This document shows positions 28,389 through 39,401 of a stretch of 64,000 bases of DNA, piece after piece. Position numbers and translations under genes: made by a program. The notes below the pieces were generated by a model. That model worked only from the letters and a program-made list of their open reading frames with translations. It was not told where the DNA came from and searched no databases. The stretch is from Sorex araneus (taxonomy: Eukaryota > Chordata > Mammalia > Eulipotyphla > Soricidae), in assembly GCF_027595985.1 (NCBI RefSeq), contig NW_026570965.1, positions 37,243 through 101,242 on the forward strand. The letters run 5' to 3'. Positions within the stretch are counted from its first letter, which is position 1, and each line of letters begins with the position of its first letter.

Positions 28389-29762
28389 GTTTTTTTCTCT
28401 CCCTCTCTCTCTCCCCCTCTTTCTCTCTCCCTCTCTTTCTCTTCCTCTCTCTGTCTCTCTCCCTCTCTCTCTCCTTCTCTATCTCTGTCTCTCTCCCTCT
28501 CTCTGTCTCTCTCCCTCTCTCTCTTTCTCTGTCTGTCTCTCTCCCTCTCCCTCTCTCTCCCTCTCTCTGTCTGTCTCTCTCCCTTTCTCTTTCTCTCCTT
28601 CTCTATCTCTCTCTCCCTCTCTCTGTCTGTCTCTCTCCCTCTTTTTCTCCTTCTTTATCTCTGTTTCTCTCCCTCTCTCTTTCTCTATCTGTCTCTCTCC
28701 CGCTTCCTGTCTCTTTCTCTCCTCTCCTCTCCTCTCCTCTCCTCTCCTCTCCTCTCCTCTCCTCTCCTCTCCTCTCCTCTCCTCTCCTCTCCTCTCCTCT
28801 CCTCTCCTCTCCTCTCCTCTCCTCTCCTCTCCTCTCCTCTCCTCTCCTCTCCTCTCCTCTCCTCTCCTCTCCTCTCTCTCTCTTCTCTTCTCTTCTCTTC
28901 TCTTCTCTTCTCTTCTCTTCTCTTCTCTTCTCTTCTCTTCTCTTCTCTTCTCTTCTCTTCTCTTCTCTTCTCTTCTCTTCTCTTCTCTTCTCTTCTCTTC
29001 TCTTCTCTTCTCTTCTCTTCTCTTCTCTTCTCTTCTCTCCTCTCTCTCTCTCCTCTCCTCTCCTCTCCTCTCCTCTCCTCTCCTCTCCTCTCCTCTCCTC
29101 TCCTCTCCTCTCCTCTCCTCTCCTCTCCTCTCCTCTCCTCTCCTCTCCTCTCCTCTCCTCTCCTCTCCTCTCCTCTCCTCTCCTCTCCTCTCCTCTCCTC
29201 TCCTCTCCTCTCCTCTCCTCTCCTCTCCTCTCCTCTCCTCTCCTCTCCTCTCCTCTCCTCTCCCTCTCCTCTCCTCTTCTCTCCTCTCCTCTCCTCTCCT
29301 CTCCTCTCCTCTTCTCTTCTCTTCTCTTCTCTTCTCTTCTCTTCTCTTCTCTTCTCTTCTCTTCTCTTCTCTTCTCTTCTCTTCTCTTCTCTTCTCTTCT
29401 CTTCTCTTCTCTTCTCTTCTCTTCTCTCCTCTCCTCTCCTCTCCTCTCCTCTTCTCTTCTCTTCTCTTCTTCTCTTCTCTTCTCTTCTCTTCTCTTCTCT
29501 TCTCTTCTCTTCTCTTCTCTTCTCTCTTCTCTTCTCTTCTCTTCTCTTCTCTTCTCTTCTCTTCTCTTCTCTTCTCTTCTCTTCTCTTCTCTTCTCTTCT
29601 CTTCTCTTCTCTTCTCTTCTCTTCTCTTCTCTTCTCTTCTCTTCTCTTCTCTTCTCTTCTCTTCTCTTCTCTTCTCTTCTCTTCTCTTCTCTTCTCTCTC
29701 TTCTCTTCTCTTCTCTTCTTCTCTTCTCTTCTCTTCTCTTCTCTTCTCTTCTCTTCTCTCTC
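28389..29762. repeat. CT tract and TCTCC/TCTTC pentanucleotide satellite
   Basis: 28389-28716 is CT/CTCC-rich. From 28717 the DNA is pure pentanucleotide repeat in alternating homogeneous blocks: (CTCCT)n to about 28875, (TCTTC)n to about 29036, (CTCCT)n to about 29275, (TCTTC)n to about 29425, a short CTCCT patch, then (TCTTC)n to 29762 with occasional one- to four-base slips. Long ORFs here are artefacts of the repeat. Confidence 0.98.
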
Positions 29763-29774
29763 TCCTCCACACCT

Positions 29775-29975
29775 TCAAAAACCCTCCAAATAAAATCTAT
29801 TTCCTTCGCTGCCCATGTACTCCTGAAATTCCCTTTCTGCGAGGAGAGACAAGAACCCAGTAGCTCTGGATCCCGGGGGGCTAGGTGGATGGGGAGAAAG
29901 TGACCGTCTCTCCCCTCCCCCCCTCACATGAGCCCCCCAGGGGGCCCGCCGACAAGTCGCCCGATGTATTTGCAG
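29775..29975 (+). other. 3' part of intron 2, copy 2
   Basis: Counterpart of 6661-6879 and 59655-59815, including the AATAAA hexamer. Confidence 0.75.
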
Positions 29976-30113
29976 GAACCAGAATCGGCCGTTTTCTCCT
30001 CTTCTTCTCCTTCCTCCACGTCCACAGCCCTCTGCCCACGACCGACGCCTTCCTGGGCACCAGTAGCCACGGCCTGTACGGGGACAACGTCCAGGAGATG
30101 GACGCCATGCTGG
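29976..30113 (+). pseudogene. ARSF-like: Copy 2, exon 3, one frameshift
   Basis: Acceptor TTTGCAG ends at 29975 and donor GTAAGC starts at 30114. Length is 138 nt against 137. Extra T at 29992-29995 right after the RNQNRPF start. Correct family frame resumes with the FLHVH and [15 protein letters not shown] blocks. The two earlier insertions plus this one sum to three bases. Confidence 0.88.
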
Positions 30114-30600
30114 GTAAGCGGCTGCACCGGACTCACAAATCAGGACTCAGAGGGGACCTGTGGTGGATGATGGTGACCAGAGATGCTCAGGTCCACCTCT
30201 GGCTTCTGCGTCCTTTGGGGCCACAGCTGAGACGTTCTGTGATGGTGTTAATGTCGTTATTTTGCCCTAGACATCTCGGGAGACCTTGGCTGATCCATCG
30301 GTGCTGGGAACACATCTTAGTGTGACTGCACTCATGTGTCACACTAAGTGACAAGGGGAGGCGGATGGAGAAGAATATTTGTCTTATTTCGGAGCCATCC
30401 TTCCCTCCCTCTCCCTCTTCCCTACGTGGTTGTGCAGTTTGCTGCTCGACCAGCGGGTGCTGGTGCTTGGTAACTCAAGAGTGCCTTGTCACAGAGTACC
30501 ATTTGCTCATTTATGCAGCCAAGGCGCCCGCGCTTTCATCCCTGGGTCCTTTTTTTTTTAGGTATATTAATTATAGTTTTATTATTATTTTTTAAATTTA
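30114..30600 (+). other. 5' part of intron 3, copy 2
   Basis: Matches copy 1 to about 30330. From 30340 to 30560 is non-repetitive sequence without a counterpart in copy 1. No gene seen. Confidence 0.55.
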
Positions 30601-31500
30601 TTGTTTTTATTTTTCAAGTGAGGTCACCGTGAGAACGGTTACAGGGCTTTTTAGGATGAGTCTCAGTCATACTATGCTCAAACACCCATCCCTTCACCAG
30701 TGCACATGTTCCACCACAAATAACCCCAGCACCCCCCTCCCCCTTTGCCTGTGTGGCAGATGATTTTTCACTTTACTCTTTCCTTATTTTGATTACGTTC
30801 ATTTTCGACAGGAAACTCACTATCATTATTTGGAGTTTTTCCCGAACAGTCAGACCTGTGGGAATGAAACCCATTAGATTGTGTTGTTTTCTATTGTTGG
30901 TAACAAAGAGCATATGATGTTGCACGGTTGCGAAAGCGACCGCCCAGATTTGGAATTCTGGTATTAAGTCCAGAGGTATTTCTGCCAGCAGCCGCTGCAT
31001 TCCGAGATTGGTTTCTGTGGCGCTGGGATCATGGTTGTTCCGGAGCAGAGGAGCTGTTCATGGGTGACCGCTCGGGTCTTATTTGGGCAGGAGGCAGGGC
31101 CGGTTCTGCCTCCCCCCATCGCAAGATTCCCCATGCGTCCCGTCCCATCACTGCAAACTTCTACCTCTCCGTCCAATTGGTTCTGAACATTGGCGGTCAC
31201 CATGCTGTTCCAGGGCGGGAAAGGTTGAGAGACAGAAACCCTTCCCCTCCTGGAGCTGCACGGGGTCGGAGCCTAGTTCAGAGTCCAGGAGTATATCTGC
31301 CAGCAGCTGGCTGCGTTTCTGAGCTTGGTTTCTGTGCCTCTGGGATACGGAAGCTCAGGGGTGGCGGAGCCATTCTTGGGCATATTTTTTATATATTAGG
31401 AAAGGTCGAATATACGGTTTGGAGATGTCCCAGTCCCGCATACCGGAGCCATGTTAATAGAAGCTCAGTGTCGCCGGGGTTCCATCTGGAGAAGGCAACA
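30600..31500 (-). mobile_element. LINE 3'-end-like repeat, counterpart of 9820-10690
   Basis: Same order of blocks as in copy 1 (GGTCACCGTGAGAACGG terminus, TTTTCACTTTACTCTTTCCT, GCCGGTTCTGCCTCC). It predates the duplication. From 31500 to 31790 is unassigned intron. Confidence 0.5.
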
Positions 31501-31789
31501 TCCGTGGGGTCTTGCCCACGAGTTCTCCCTCCAAGCTGAGACCCAGAGTCCCCTTGGGAGAGACCCCTGCCAGGGACACACACCCTCTTGTCAAGGGCTT
31601 GCATTTTTCCAGCGCTGAAATTTTGAGCGTTCATGGGGACCCCGGGAAGGAGGGGCCAAGCCTCACGGGTTCCTGGACTGCACGGCTGCAACACATCATG
31701 ACATTCCCTACCCATTCTCCAGCATTCCCACACCACATTTCACGGGGGTCACATAGTAGGCAAACAGTGCGGCCACTAGTGCGGCCACT

Positions 31790-32145
31790 CGACCTCATAT
31801 CTCTTCATTCTCAGCAATGGAAAACAAATTATCTAATGCTTCCTTTCCAGCAGGTCCGACTTTTGGGGGGAGAAACTCCAAACAATAATAGTGAGTGTTG
31901 TGTTGAAATATTGAATGTAATCAAAGTAAAGTGAAGGTAAAGTGAAATTTATCAGTAATACAGGCGGGGCGGGGAGCTGGGGAGGTGGGGATTTGGGGAG
32001 AGGTTTTCTGTGATTCTTGGTGGTGGAATATGTGCACTGGTGAAGGGATGGGTGTTTGAGCTTTGTTATGACTGCAGACTTAAACCTGAAAGCTTTACAC
32101 AACTTTCCACATGGTATTCAATAAAAGAATAAATTAATTTAAAAA
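31790..32145 (+). mobile_element. LINE-like 3' end, second subfamily
   Basis: TGAAATATTGAATGTAATCA, GTGCACTGGTGAAGGGATGG and ATGGTATTCAATAAAAG followed by an A-rich tail. The same arrangement is at 47030-47350. From 32146 to 32640 the sequence is AT-rich, with a short TATA-repeat patch near 32297-32338, and holds no gene I can support. Confidence 0.6.
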
Positions 32146-32639
32146 ACAAAACAAAACAAAACGCTACATTGAACAAGTGTAAGTTGTTAATCTATTTCCA
32201 CTTTTGCCAAATAATATATCAGATAAAAATGTGCACAACTATTAAAGACTCATAGCCAAAAAAAATAGTATGCAAACAATCATAGAGGGAAATGTATATA
32301 TATATGCATATATACATATTTTTAGATATATATATATACCAAAGCCCACATCACTCAACCTTTAACAACATGTTAGTGATGTCCTAAAGAAAGTCTTAAT
32401 GGCCCCTGCCAAAATAGAACAATGTTCACATTCTTTCCCCTATGGGTATTTTTTTTTCTAGCATTTTCCGGCGGTTTTCCATAAAAGACAAACCACAAAT
32501 ATATTATTTCGGTTGTGCTTTGGGACAGGACTTGGGGGTTTGGGATGGAAACATCCCAATATGGTGGTGGGCAGGTGTCATGGTGGTGGGGCAGGTGTTG
32601 AAATATTAAATGTCATCAAATACTGTGAGCTCAATAGGC

Positions 32640-33315
32640 AAAATCTGGAAACAATCTAAGTGCTCTAGAACAGATGACTGGCTAAAGGAAACTTTGGTCC
32701 ATCTACACAACGGAATACTACACAGCTGTTAGGAGAGATGAAGTCATGAAATTATTCGCTTATAAGTGGATGGACATGGAGAGTCTCATGCTGAGGTGAA
32801 ATGAGTCAGAGAGAGAGAGAGACAGACACAGAAGGACTGCACTCGTTTGTGGAGTATAAAATAACATACTAGGAGACGGACACCCAAGGACAGTACAGAC
32901 AAGGGCCAGGAGGATTGCCCCATGGTTGGAAGCTGCCTCCTGAGCTGGGGAGAGGCAGCTGGGATGGAGAAGGGGTCACTGAGTCGGGGATGGTTGGAGG
33001 GATGCTCGGGAGGGGAGACGTGTGCTGAGAGTAGACAAAGGGACCCACCGTGACGGCCTCTCGGTGTCTGTGTTGCAAACCAGGATGCCCCAAAGCAGAG
33101 AGGAGAGAGTGTGGGGGAGATTGTCTACCATGGAGGCAGGGGGAGGGTGGATGGGGGGGGACACTGGGGACACGGGTGGTGGGGAATGGGCACGGGTGGA
33201 GGGATGCGTGTTCCTTCACTGTGAGATTTTAACTCAAGTATAAAAGCTTGTAACTTTCTCACAGTAATTCAATGAAAAGAAAAAGAAAATCGTGAACTAC
33301 CTTATAAAATTAAAA
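32640..33315 (+). mobile_element. LINE-1-like 3' end, copy 2 only
   Basis: CGGAATACTACACAGCTGTT, AGTGAAATGAG-like text (with one inserted G), ATTGTCTACCATGGAGGCAG and a terminal A-rich tail. Copy 1 lacks it in intron 3, so it inserted after duplication. Confidence 0.78.
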
Positions 33316-33538
33316 ATTAAAAAAAAAAGAAATGTTGAGTGTTCAGTGATTCCTGGAGGGACACTGAGCCCCTCGCAGCTGCGAATCCTTTTGCAGAGCT
33401 GAGAGCGACAGAGAGTGGGCTGGGGGTGTCTCCTTTGGACACCCCCCCACAGGGAATGCTGGGTTATGTCACTCTGCCCCAGTGCCTGCTCTGTTCATTC
33501 TCGGGTTCTCTCCGTTTCCTTGTCTTCTTCACTCTCAG

Positions 33539-33673
33539 GGGAGCTTCTGGGGGCTGTGGACCGCCTGTCTCTCACCAATCAGACCCTTGTCTATTTCACA
33601 TCTGACCACGGAGGACACTTGGAGGCGCGGAGGGGCCACGTGCCGCTCGGAGGAAGGAACGGGATCTTCAAAG
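33539..33673 (+). pseudogene. ARSF-like: Copy 2, exon 4
   Basis: Acceptor CTCTCAG ends at 33538 and donor GTGCGG starts at 33674. Length is 135 nt and the frame is open. It encodes [26 protein letters not shown] and GGRNGIFKG. The Arg replaces a Trp kept in copy 1 and in human ARSE. Confidence 0.9.
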
Positions 33674-33936
33674 GTGCGGGAGAAAGTTGAGTGTGTGTGT
33701 GTTGTCTGTGTCTGTGTGTGTGTGAGTGTGTGAGGGGTGAGTAGTGCGTGGCAGGGGGACATATGAGTTTTTCTATTCTTGTACTGTGAGCTCGTGACGG
33801 GAAGAGATGAGGGTGAAACAGGAAAGTGAGTTTGTTTGTCGGAGTGTTGGGGACATGAGCTCGAAGACACCAAAGTGCAACAGCCAAAGAAGACGTCTGA
33901 ATCCCGAGTAGCCCCGGGAACCTCAGAAGGAACATG

Positions 33937-33954
33937 TCTTTCTTTCTTTCTTTC

Positions 33955-34021
<67 letters not shown>

Positions 34022-34053
34022 TTCTTTCTTTCTTTCTTTTCTTCTCTTTCTTT

Positions 34054-34124
<71 letters not shown>

Positions 34125-34240
34125 CTTTCTCTCTTTCTCTTTCTTTTTCTCTTTCTTTCTCTCCTTTCTCTCCATTCTCTCCTTCTTCCCTCTTTCTTTC
34201 TATATTTCTTTCTTTCTCTTTCTTTTTTTCTTTATCGTTC
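33937..34240. repeat. (TTTC)n pyrimidine tract in intron 4
   Basis: Long pure TTTC runs on the coding strand. Counterpart of 11787-12320. Confidence 0.96.
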
Positions 34241-34261
34241 TTCCCTACTCCTTTTTCTTTT

Positions 34262-34441
34262 TTTTTTTTTTTTTTTTTGCTTTTGGGTCACACCCAGCGA
34301 TGCTCAGGGGTTACTCCTGGCTTTGCACTCAGGAATTACTCCTGGCGGTGCTTGGGGGACCATATGGGATGCCGGGGATTGAACCTGGGTCGGCCGCGTG
34401 CAAGGCAAACGCCCTACACGCTGTGCTATCGCTCCCGGCCC
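34262..34441 (-). mobile_element. SOR-type SINE, antisense, with target-site duplication
   Basis: T(18) run, GGGTCACACCCAGCGATGCT, and a head ending CTATCGCTCCCGGCC. CTACTCCTTTTTCTTT precedes it and CTTACTCCTTTTTCTTT follows it. A near-perfect duplication of about 16 bp with an intact body suggests a young insertion, absent from copy 1. Confidence 0.9.
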
Positions 34442-34489
34442 CCCCTTACTCCTTTTTCTTTCTTCCTTTAATTCTTTCTTTATTTATTC

Positions 34490-35158
34490 CCTCTTCCTTC
34501 CTTCCTTCCTTCCTTCCTTCTCTTCCTTCCTTCCTTCCTTCCTTCCTTCCTTCCTTCCTTCCTTCCTTCCACCTTTCATTCATACAATATTCCAACACTT
34601 GTCTCTCCACAACTGTCCATTCCTCACTATCAATTTCCCCATTTCCCCTCTCCCCTTCCCCACCCCCACAGTTTCCCTCTCCTCTCTCAATCCCTCTGTC
34701 TTCCTCTGTCTTCCTCTCTCTTTTTCTCTCTCTCTGTTCTCTCTCCCCCTCTCTCCTCTCTCTTCTTCTTGTTTCTCTCTTCCCCTCTCTCTCCTCTCTC
34801 TTCTCTCTCTCCCCATCTCTCCCCATCTTCCTCCTCTCTCTCTTTCTCTCTCTCTCTCCTCTCTCTCTCCCCCTCTCTCTCTCTCTCTCGTTTCAGCGTT
34901 TGCCATAGAGATAGGAAGAGGCGATCATGTTCGTCCCTTTCCCTGGTTTTCAGCACCCAGTTCTTCTCCGGAGTGGCTTTGCCACGTGACATTCTAGGGG
35001 GAGAGTCTTGGCGTTGAAGCAGAAGTCTCTCATCCGCGCGAGCAGGACCTTGGCACCAACATACCCAGGAAGGGCCCTTGTCGCGGGCATTCTGGCAGCC
35101 CGAGCTCCTGGGAGTGTCCGAGAGTGGACCCCACTGACCCTCCGTTTCTTTGGTGCAG
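34490..35158. repeat. (TTCC)n, antisense LINE 3' UTR with (CT)n, conserved intron 4 end
   Basis: 34490-34570 is (TTCC)n. 34571-34690 and 34893-34980 are the two halves of an antisense LINE 3' UTR, separated by CT-rich repeats (34690-34890). The rest to 35158 is conserved intron. Counterpart of 13746-14337. Confidence 0.75.
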
Positions 35159-35322
35159 GTGGCAAAGGCATGGGCGGCTGGGAAAGGAGGCATTCGGGTC
35201 CCGGGGATCGTGCGCTGGCCCGGGAAGGTCCCCGCGGGACAGGTGATCGACGAACCCACCAGCCTGATGGACGTCTTCCCCACGCTCGGCGGCTCTGCGG
35301 GGGCCGAGGTACCGCAGGACAG
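35159..35322 (+). pseudogene. ARSF-like: Copy 2, exon 5, one frameshift
   Basis: Acceptor GGTGCAG ends at 35158 and donor GTGAGG starts at 35323. Length is 164 nt against 163. GGKGMGGWE is read, then an extra A at 35183-35185 shifts the frame before GGIRVPG. A compensated one-base difference also changes LATLAG to LGGSAG near 35285. Confidence 0.88.
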
Positions 35323-35532
35323 GTGAGGCCCAAGGCCACCCAGGGACCTCTGCACTACAGGGGGACTCGGGATTCGGGATCCCCTTTGATCCTGCAACGC
35401 AGCCGCCATCTGATTCTGTTGCGTGGATTTTGTTTTCCCAGTGAAAGAACAACCCTTGTCTGTGTTGGGGCCACACCTGCAGGTGCTCGGGGAACCCTAG
35501 GAGGGGTGGGGAAGTGAGCGAGGTAGATAACA

Positions 35533-35820
35533 TTCCTTCCTTCCTTCCTTCCTTCCTTCCTTCCTTCCTTCCTTCCTTCCTTCCTTCCTTCCTTTCCTTC
35601 CTTCCTTCCTTCCTTCCTTCCTTCCTTCCTTCCTTCCTTCCTTCCTCCCTCCCTCCCTTCCTTCCTTCCTTCCTTCCTTCCTTCCTTCCTTCCTTCCTTC
35701 CTTCCTTCCTTCCTTCCTTCCCTTCCTTCCTTCCTTCCTTCCTTCCTTCTCTCTCCTCCTTCTTTCCTCCTCCCTTCCTCCCTTCCTTCCTTTCTTCCTC
35801 CCTTCCTTCCTTTCTCCCTC
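35533..35820. repeat. (TTCC)n tract in intron 5
   Basis: Long runs of perfect TTCC on the coding strand, counterpart of 14717-15640. The antisense LINE fragment (GAGCTGCGTAGTATTCCACT) follows at 35830-35975 and conserved intron to 36333. Confidence 0.96.
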
Positions 35821-36333
35821 AGCTCTGCATGATCTGCCCTAGTTCCAGCCAAATGATGCCAATTGTGGGACTTTGTCCCTTTTTCAGAGCTGCGTAGTAT
35901 TCCACTGTGTCTATAAAGCATAATGTCTTGATTGGTTCACCTGTGACTAATCCTTTGGGTTGTTTTCATATCGTGGCTATTGTGTGAGGTGTTGTTTAGA
36001 GTCAGAGTAAGGTGGGTCCCTCTGGTGCTGCATAAAAGATGCTGGACATGTGTCTCCATCAGTCTACTGTGTTTGTGCTGTAGCTTAGAGGAGGGTCCGT
36101 CTCTGCTCACTGCCCTTTGTTCTGCCACTTGCACCGGTCACTGCTCAGTTTTATCATCTCAGCCCCCCGCATGCCGGTCGCTGCCTTCCTCCTGGAGACC
36201 CCACCTGACGGGGAGTTTACCGCCATGAATCTCAGCCGATGAACCCAGGATGGTCCCCTGGGGGCTGCCCCCAGCAGTGTCTTGCCACGGCCCTTGGCTC
36301 ACCTCCCCCGCCCGCCCCTGTGTGTCTCCGCAG

Positions 36334-36455
36334 ACACATCGACGGCCGTGACCTCATGCCCCTGCTTCTCGGCGAGCAACAGCACTCGGAGCACGAGTTT
36401 CTCTTCCACTACTGCGAGGTGTACCTGCACGCGGCCCGCTGGCACCCCAGAGACA
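36334..36455 (+). pseudogene. ARSF-like: Copy 2, exon 6
   Basis: Acceptor CCGCAG ends at 36333 and donor GTGAGT starts at 36456. Length is 122 nt and the frame is open. [21 protein letters not shown] and AARWHPRD are all intact. Two codons differ from copy 1, and here copy 2 is closer to the human paralogs. Confidence 0.92.
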
Positions 36456-36544
36456 GTGAGTGCCCGGCCCCATCCGAGGGTGCCCGGCCCACACCCACCC
36501 GCCCAGCTGCCTCCCTCCCTACCAACAACCTGCTACCTTCTAGA

Positions 36545-37255
<711 letters not shown>

Positions 37256-37554
37256 CCCCCCATACCCTTCTTCTCCACCCCCCGTGGAAAACAGTGCGGA
37301 CATATTGCAGTAAACTTAGCAGTGAGCTGCTATATAACCCAGGAATTCCATTTTGGGGCATCTACCCCAGACAATAATAATAATAATAATTGTAAAGGAA
37401 ATCTGCAGCAATTGGCACAATAGCGATAAGTCAGACAACAGTTGACCAGATGTAGTTGATATGTAGTCTTTAGACACACGTGCAGCTGCAAGGAACAACA
37501 CAATCATGCCCTTTACAGTGACTTCTTTTGTGTGTGTGGTGGTGGTGGTGGGGT

Positions 37555-37845
37555 GCCACACCTGGCAATGCTCAGGGCTGACTCCTGACACTGTGCTCAG
37601 GGCTGACTCCTGGCTCTGTGCTCCAGTTTGACTTCTGACTGTGCTCATGGCTGACTCCTAGTTCCATCCTCAGGGCTCACTCTTGGCTCTGTGCTCAAGC
37701 TCATTCCTGGCTCTGTGCTCAGCGTTGACTCCTGACTATGTGCTCAGGGCTCACTCCTGACTCTGTGCTCAGGTTCATTCCTAACTCTGTGGTCAGGACT
37801 GACTCCTGGCTCTGAGCTCAGGGCTCACTCTTTGCTCTGTGCTCA
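37555..37845. repeat. 25-bp SINE-derived minisatellite, copy 2
   Basis: About eleven units of CTGACTCCTGGCTCTGTGCT plus CAGGG, counterpart of 17890-18164, running into the antisense SINE head at 37846-37955. Confidence 0.85.
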
Positions 37846-37956
37846 GGGATCTCTCCTGGCAGTGCTCAGGGGACCGCATGGGATGCCATGGTGGAACCCG
37901 GGTCTTCCGTATGTGAGTCAAATGCCGTCTTCCCTGTCCGATCTCTCCCGCCCAAG
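37846..37956 (-). mobile_element. Antisense SOR-type SINE head at the exon 7 acceptor, copy 2
   Basis: GATCTCTCCTGGCAGTGCTC through GGAACCCGGGTC to CCGATCTCTCCCGCCC aligns to the reverse-complement SINE head. It is better preserved than in copy 1. The acceptor here reads CCCAAG. Confidence 0.74.
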
Positions 37957-38390
37957 GTTCGGCCATCTGGAAGGTCCATTACGTGACCCCCGTGTTCGAG
38001 CCGCCGGGGGCCCAGGCCTGCTACACGTTCTACTACTGCAAGTGTACCGGGGACCACGTCACGTACCACGACCCCCCGCTGCTCTTCGACCTCAGCCGGG
38101 ACCCTTCAGAGTCCAGGCCCCTGACTCGGGACACGGAGCCCATGTACGACACGGTGATCCGCAGGGTGGGGGAGGCGGTGAGGGAGCACCGTCGCTCCGT
38201 GCTCCCGGTGCCCTTGCAGCTGTCCCACCGGAACAGATTCGTCACCTCGCTCAGGCCCTGCTGTGGCCTCTTCCCCTTCTGTCTGTGTGACCGGGAGGGG
38301 CAGCGCTCAGACAAGAGCTCTCCAGCAGTCACGTCTTGGGGGACCCTGGGGTGGCCGTCCTGGGAAGATGAAGGCAATAAAAGACCATGA
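37957..38390 (+). pseudogene. ARSF-like: Copy 2, last exon, well-conserved C-terminus
   Basis: It enters in phase 1 and ends at TGA 38388-38390. It encodes SSAIWKVHYVTPVFEPP, then HDPPLLFDLSRDPSESRPL, VREHRRSVLPVPLQL and CCGLFPFCLCDREG, all matching human ARSF/ARSH-type C-termini. The tail differs from copy 1: a deletion removed the ancestral stop region and the frame runs through the AATAAA at 38376-38381, stopping 6 nt beyond it. Confidence 0.88.
38376..38381 (+). promoter_or_regulatory. Poly(A) signal AATAAA of copy 2, inside the reading frame
   Basis: It is the positional counterpart of 18720-18725. The stop codon lies 6 nt downstream, within the usual distance to a cleavage site. Confidence 0.7.
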
Positions 38391-38439
38391 GCACTGGGAG
38401 GAGAGTTTCAATTTTATTTCCTTCAGTCTTTGTTTTTTG

Positions 38440-38695
38440 GTTTTTAAGCACAGCGGCAGGGTGTTGGCCTTGCACGTGGCCGACCCGGGTTCGATTTCTT
38501 CACCCCTCTCGGAGAGCCCGGCAAGCTCCCGAGAGTCTCCCGCCCGCATGGCAGAGCCTGGCAAGCTCCCCGTGGTGTATTCGAGATGCCAAACACAGTC
38601 ACAAGTCTCACCATGGAGACGACGTTGCTGGTGCCCGCTCGAGCAAATTGATGAGCAACAGGATGACAATGACAGTAACAGTGACAAGATTTTTT
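38440..38695 (+). mobile_element. Composite SINE: tRNA-like head, unique body, RTE-like 3' tail
   Basis: A-box remnant AAGCACAGCGG, B box GGTTCGATTTC, a CTCTCGGAGAGCCCGGCAAG block, GTGTATTCGAGATGCC, then the RTE 3' end (GGTGCCCGCTCGAGCAAATT) and a TGACA-repeat tail. There is no poly(A) tail. Inserted after copy 2 only. Confidence 0.85.
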
Positions 38696-38696
38696 T

Positions 38697-38940
38697 AAAA
38701 CTTTTTAATTGTGTCGCTGTGAGATAGACCCTTACAAAGATGTTCCTGATTGTGTTTCAGTCCTACAGGGTTCCAACCCCCGTCCCTCCCCCAGGACACA
38801 TTTCCCAGCACCAGTGTCCCCAGGTTCCCTCCCATCACCCCCCACCTCCTCATCCCCAACAACCCACAGGAGTGATCCTGAGTGCAGAGCTAGGAGTGAA
38901 CCCTGACTATCGCCAGGTGTGGCCCAAAAACAGAAGGAAA
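38697..38940 (-). mobile_element. Antisense LINE-1-like 3' UTR plus SINE 3' fragment
   Basis: Counterpart of 18795-19040. Confidence 0.7.
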
Positions 38941-38947
38941 GAAAGAG

Positions 38948-39002
<55 letters not shown>

Positions 39003-39181
39003 AGAAAGGAAGGAAAGAAAAAATGAAGGAAGGAAGGAAGGCAAATGGAAGAAAGGGAGGGACAGAGGAAGGAAGGAAGAAAGGACGAAAGAGAGAAGGA
39101 AAGAAAGAGAGATAGGAAGGAAGGAAAGTAGGAAAGAAGAAAGAAAGAAAGAACTAAAGGGAGAAGGAAAGAAAGATAGAT

Positions 39182-39218
<37 letters not shown>

Positions 39219-39400
39219 AAAAGAAAGAAACAAAGAAAGAAGAAAGAAAGGAAGGTAGAAAAAAGGAGGGAGGGAAGGATGGAGGAAGAAAATAAGAAAT
39301 GAGAAAGGAGAGAAGGAAGGAAGGGAGGGAGGAAGGAGGCAGGGATACAGGACAGGGAGGGAGAGGGAGGGAAGGAAGGAGAGAAGGAAAGAAGGAATAA
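38941..39400. repeat. Purine tract, (GAAA)n/(GGAA)n
   Basis: A+G-rich on the + strand, with an initial (GAAA)n run of about 60 bp. Counterpart of 19020-19390. Confidence 0.95.
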
Positions 39401-39401
39401 A

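Noticed and set aside
28076..29863. Very long open frames in both directions (up to 595 codons) over the CT/pentanucleotide tract
   Set aside because: A five-base repeat without stop triplets is open in every frame. The products are pure Leu/Ser or Arg/Glu repeats with no domain.
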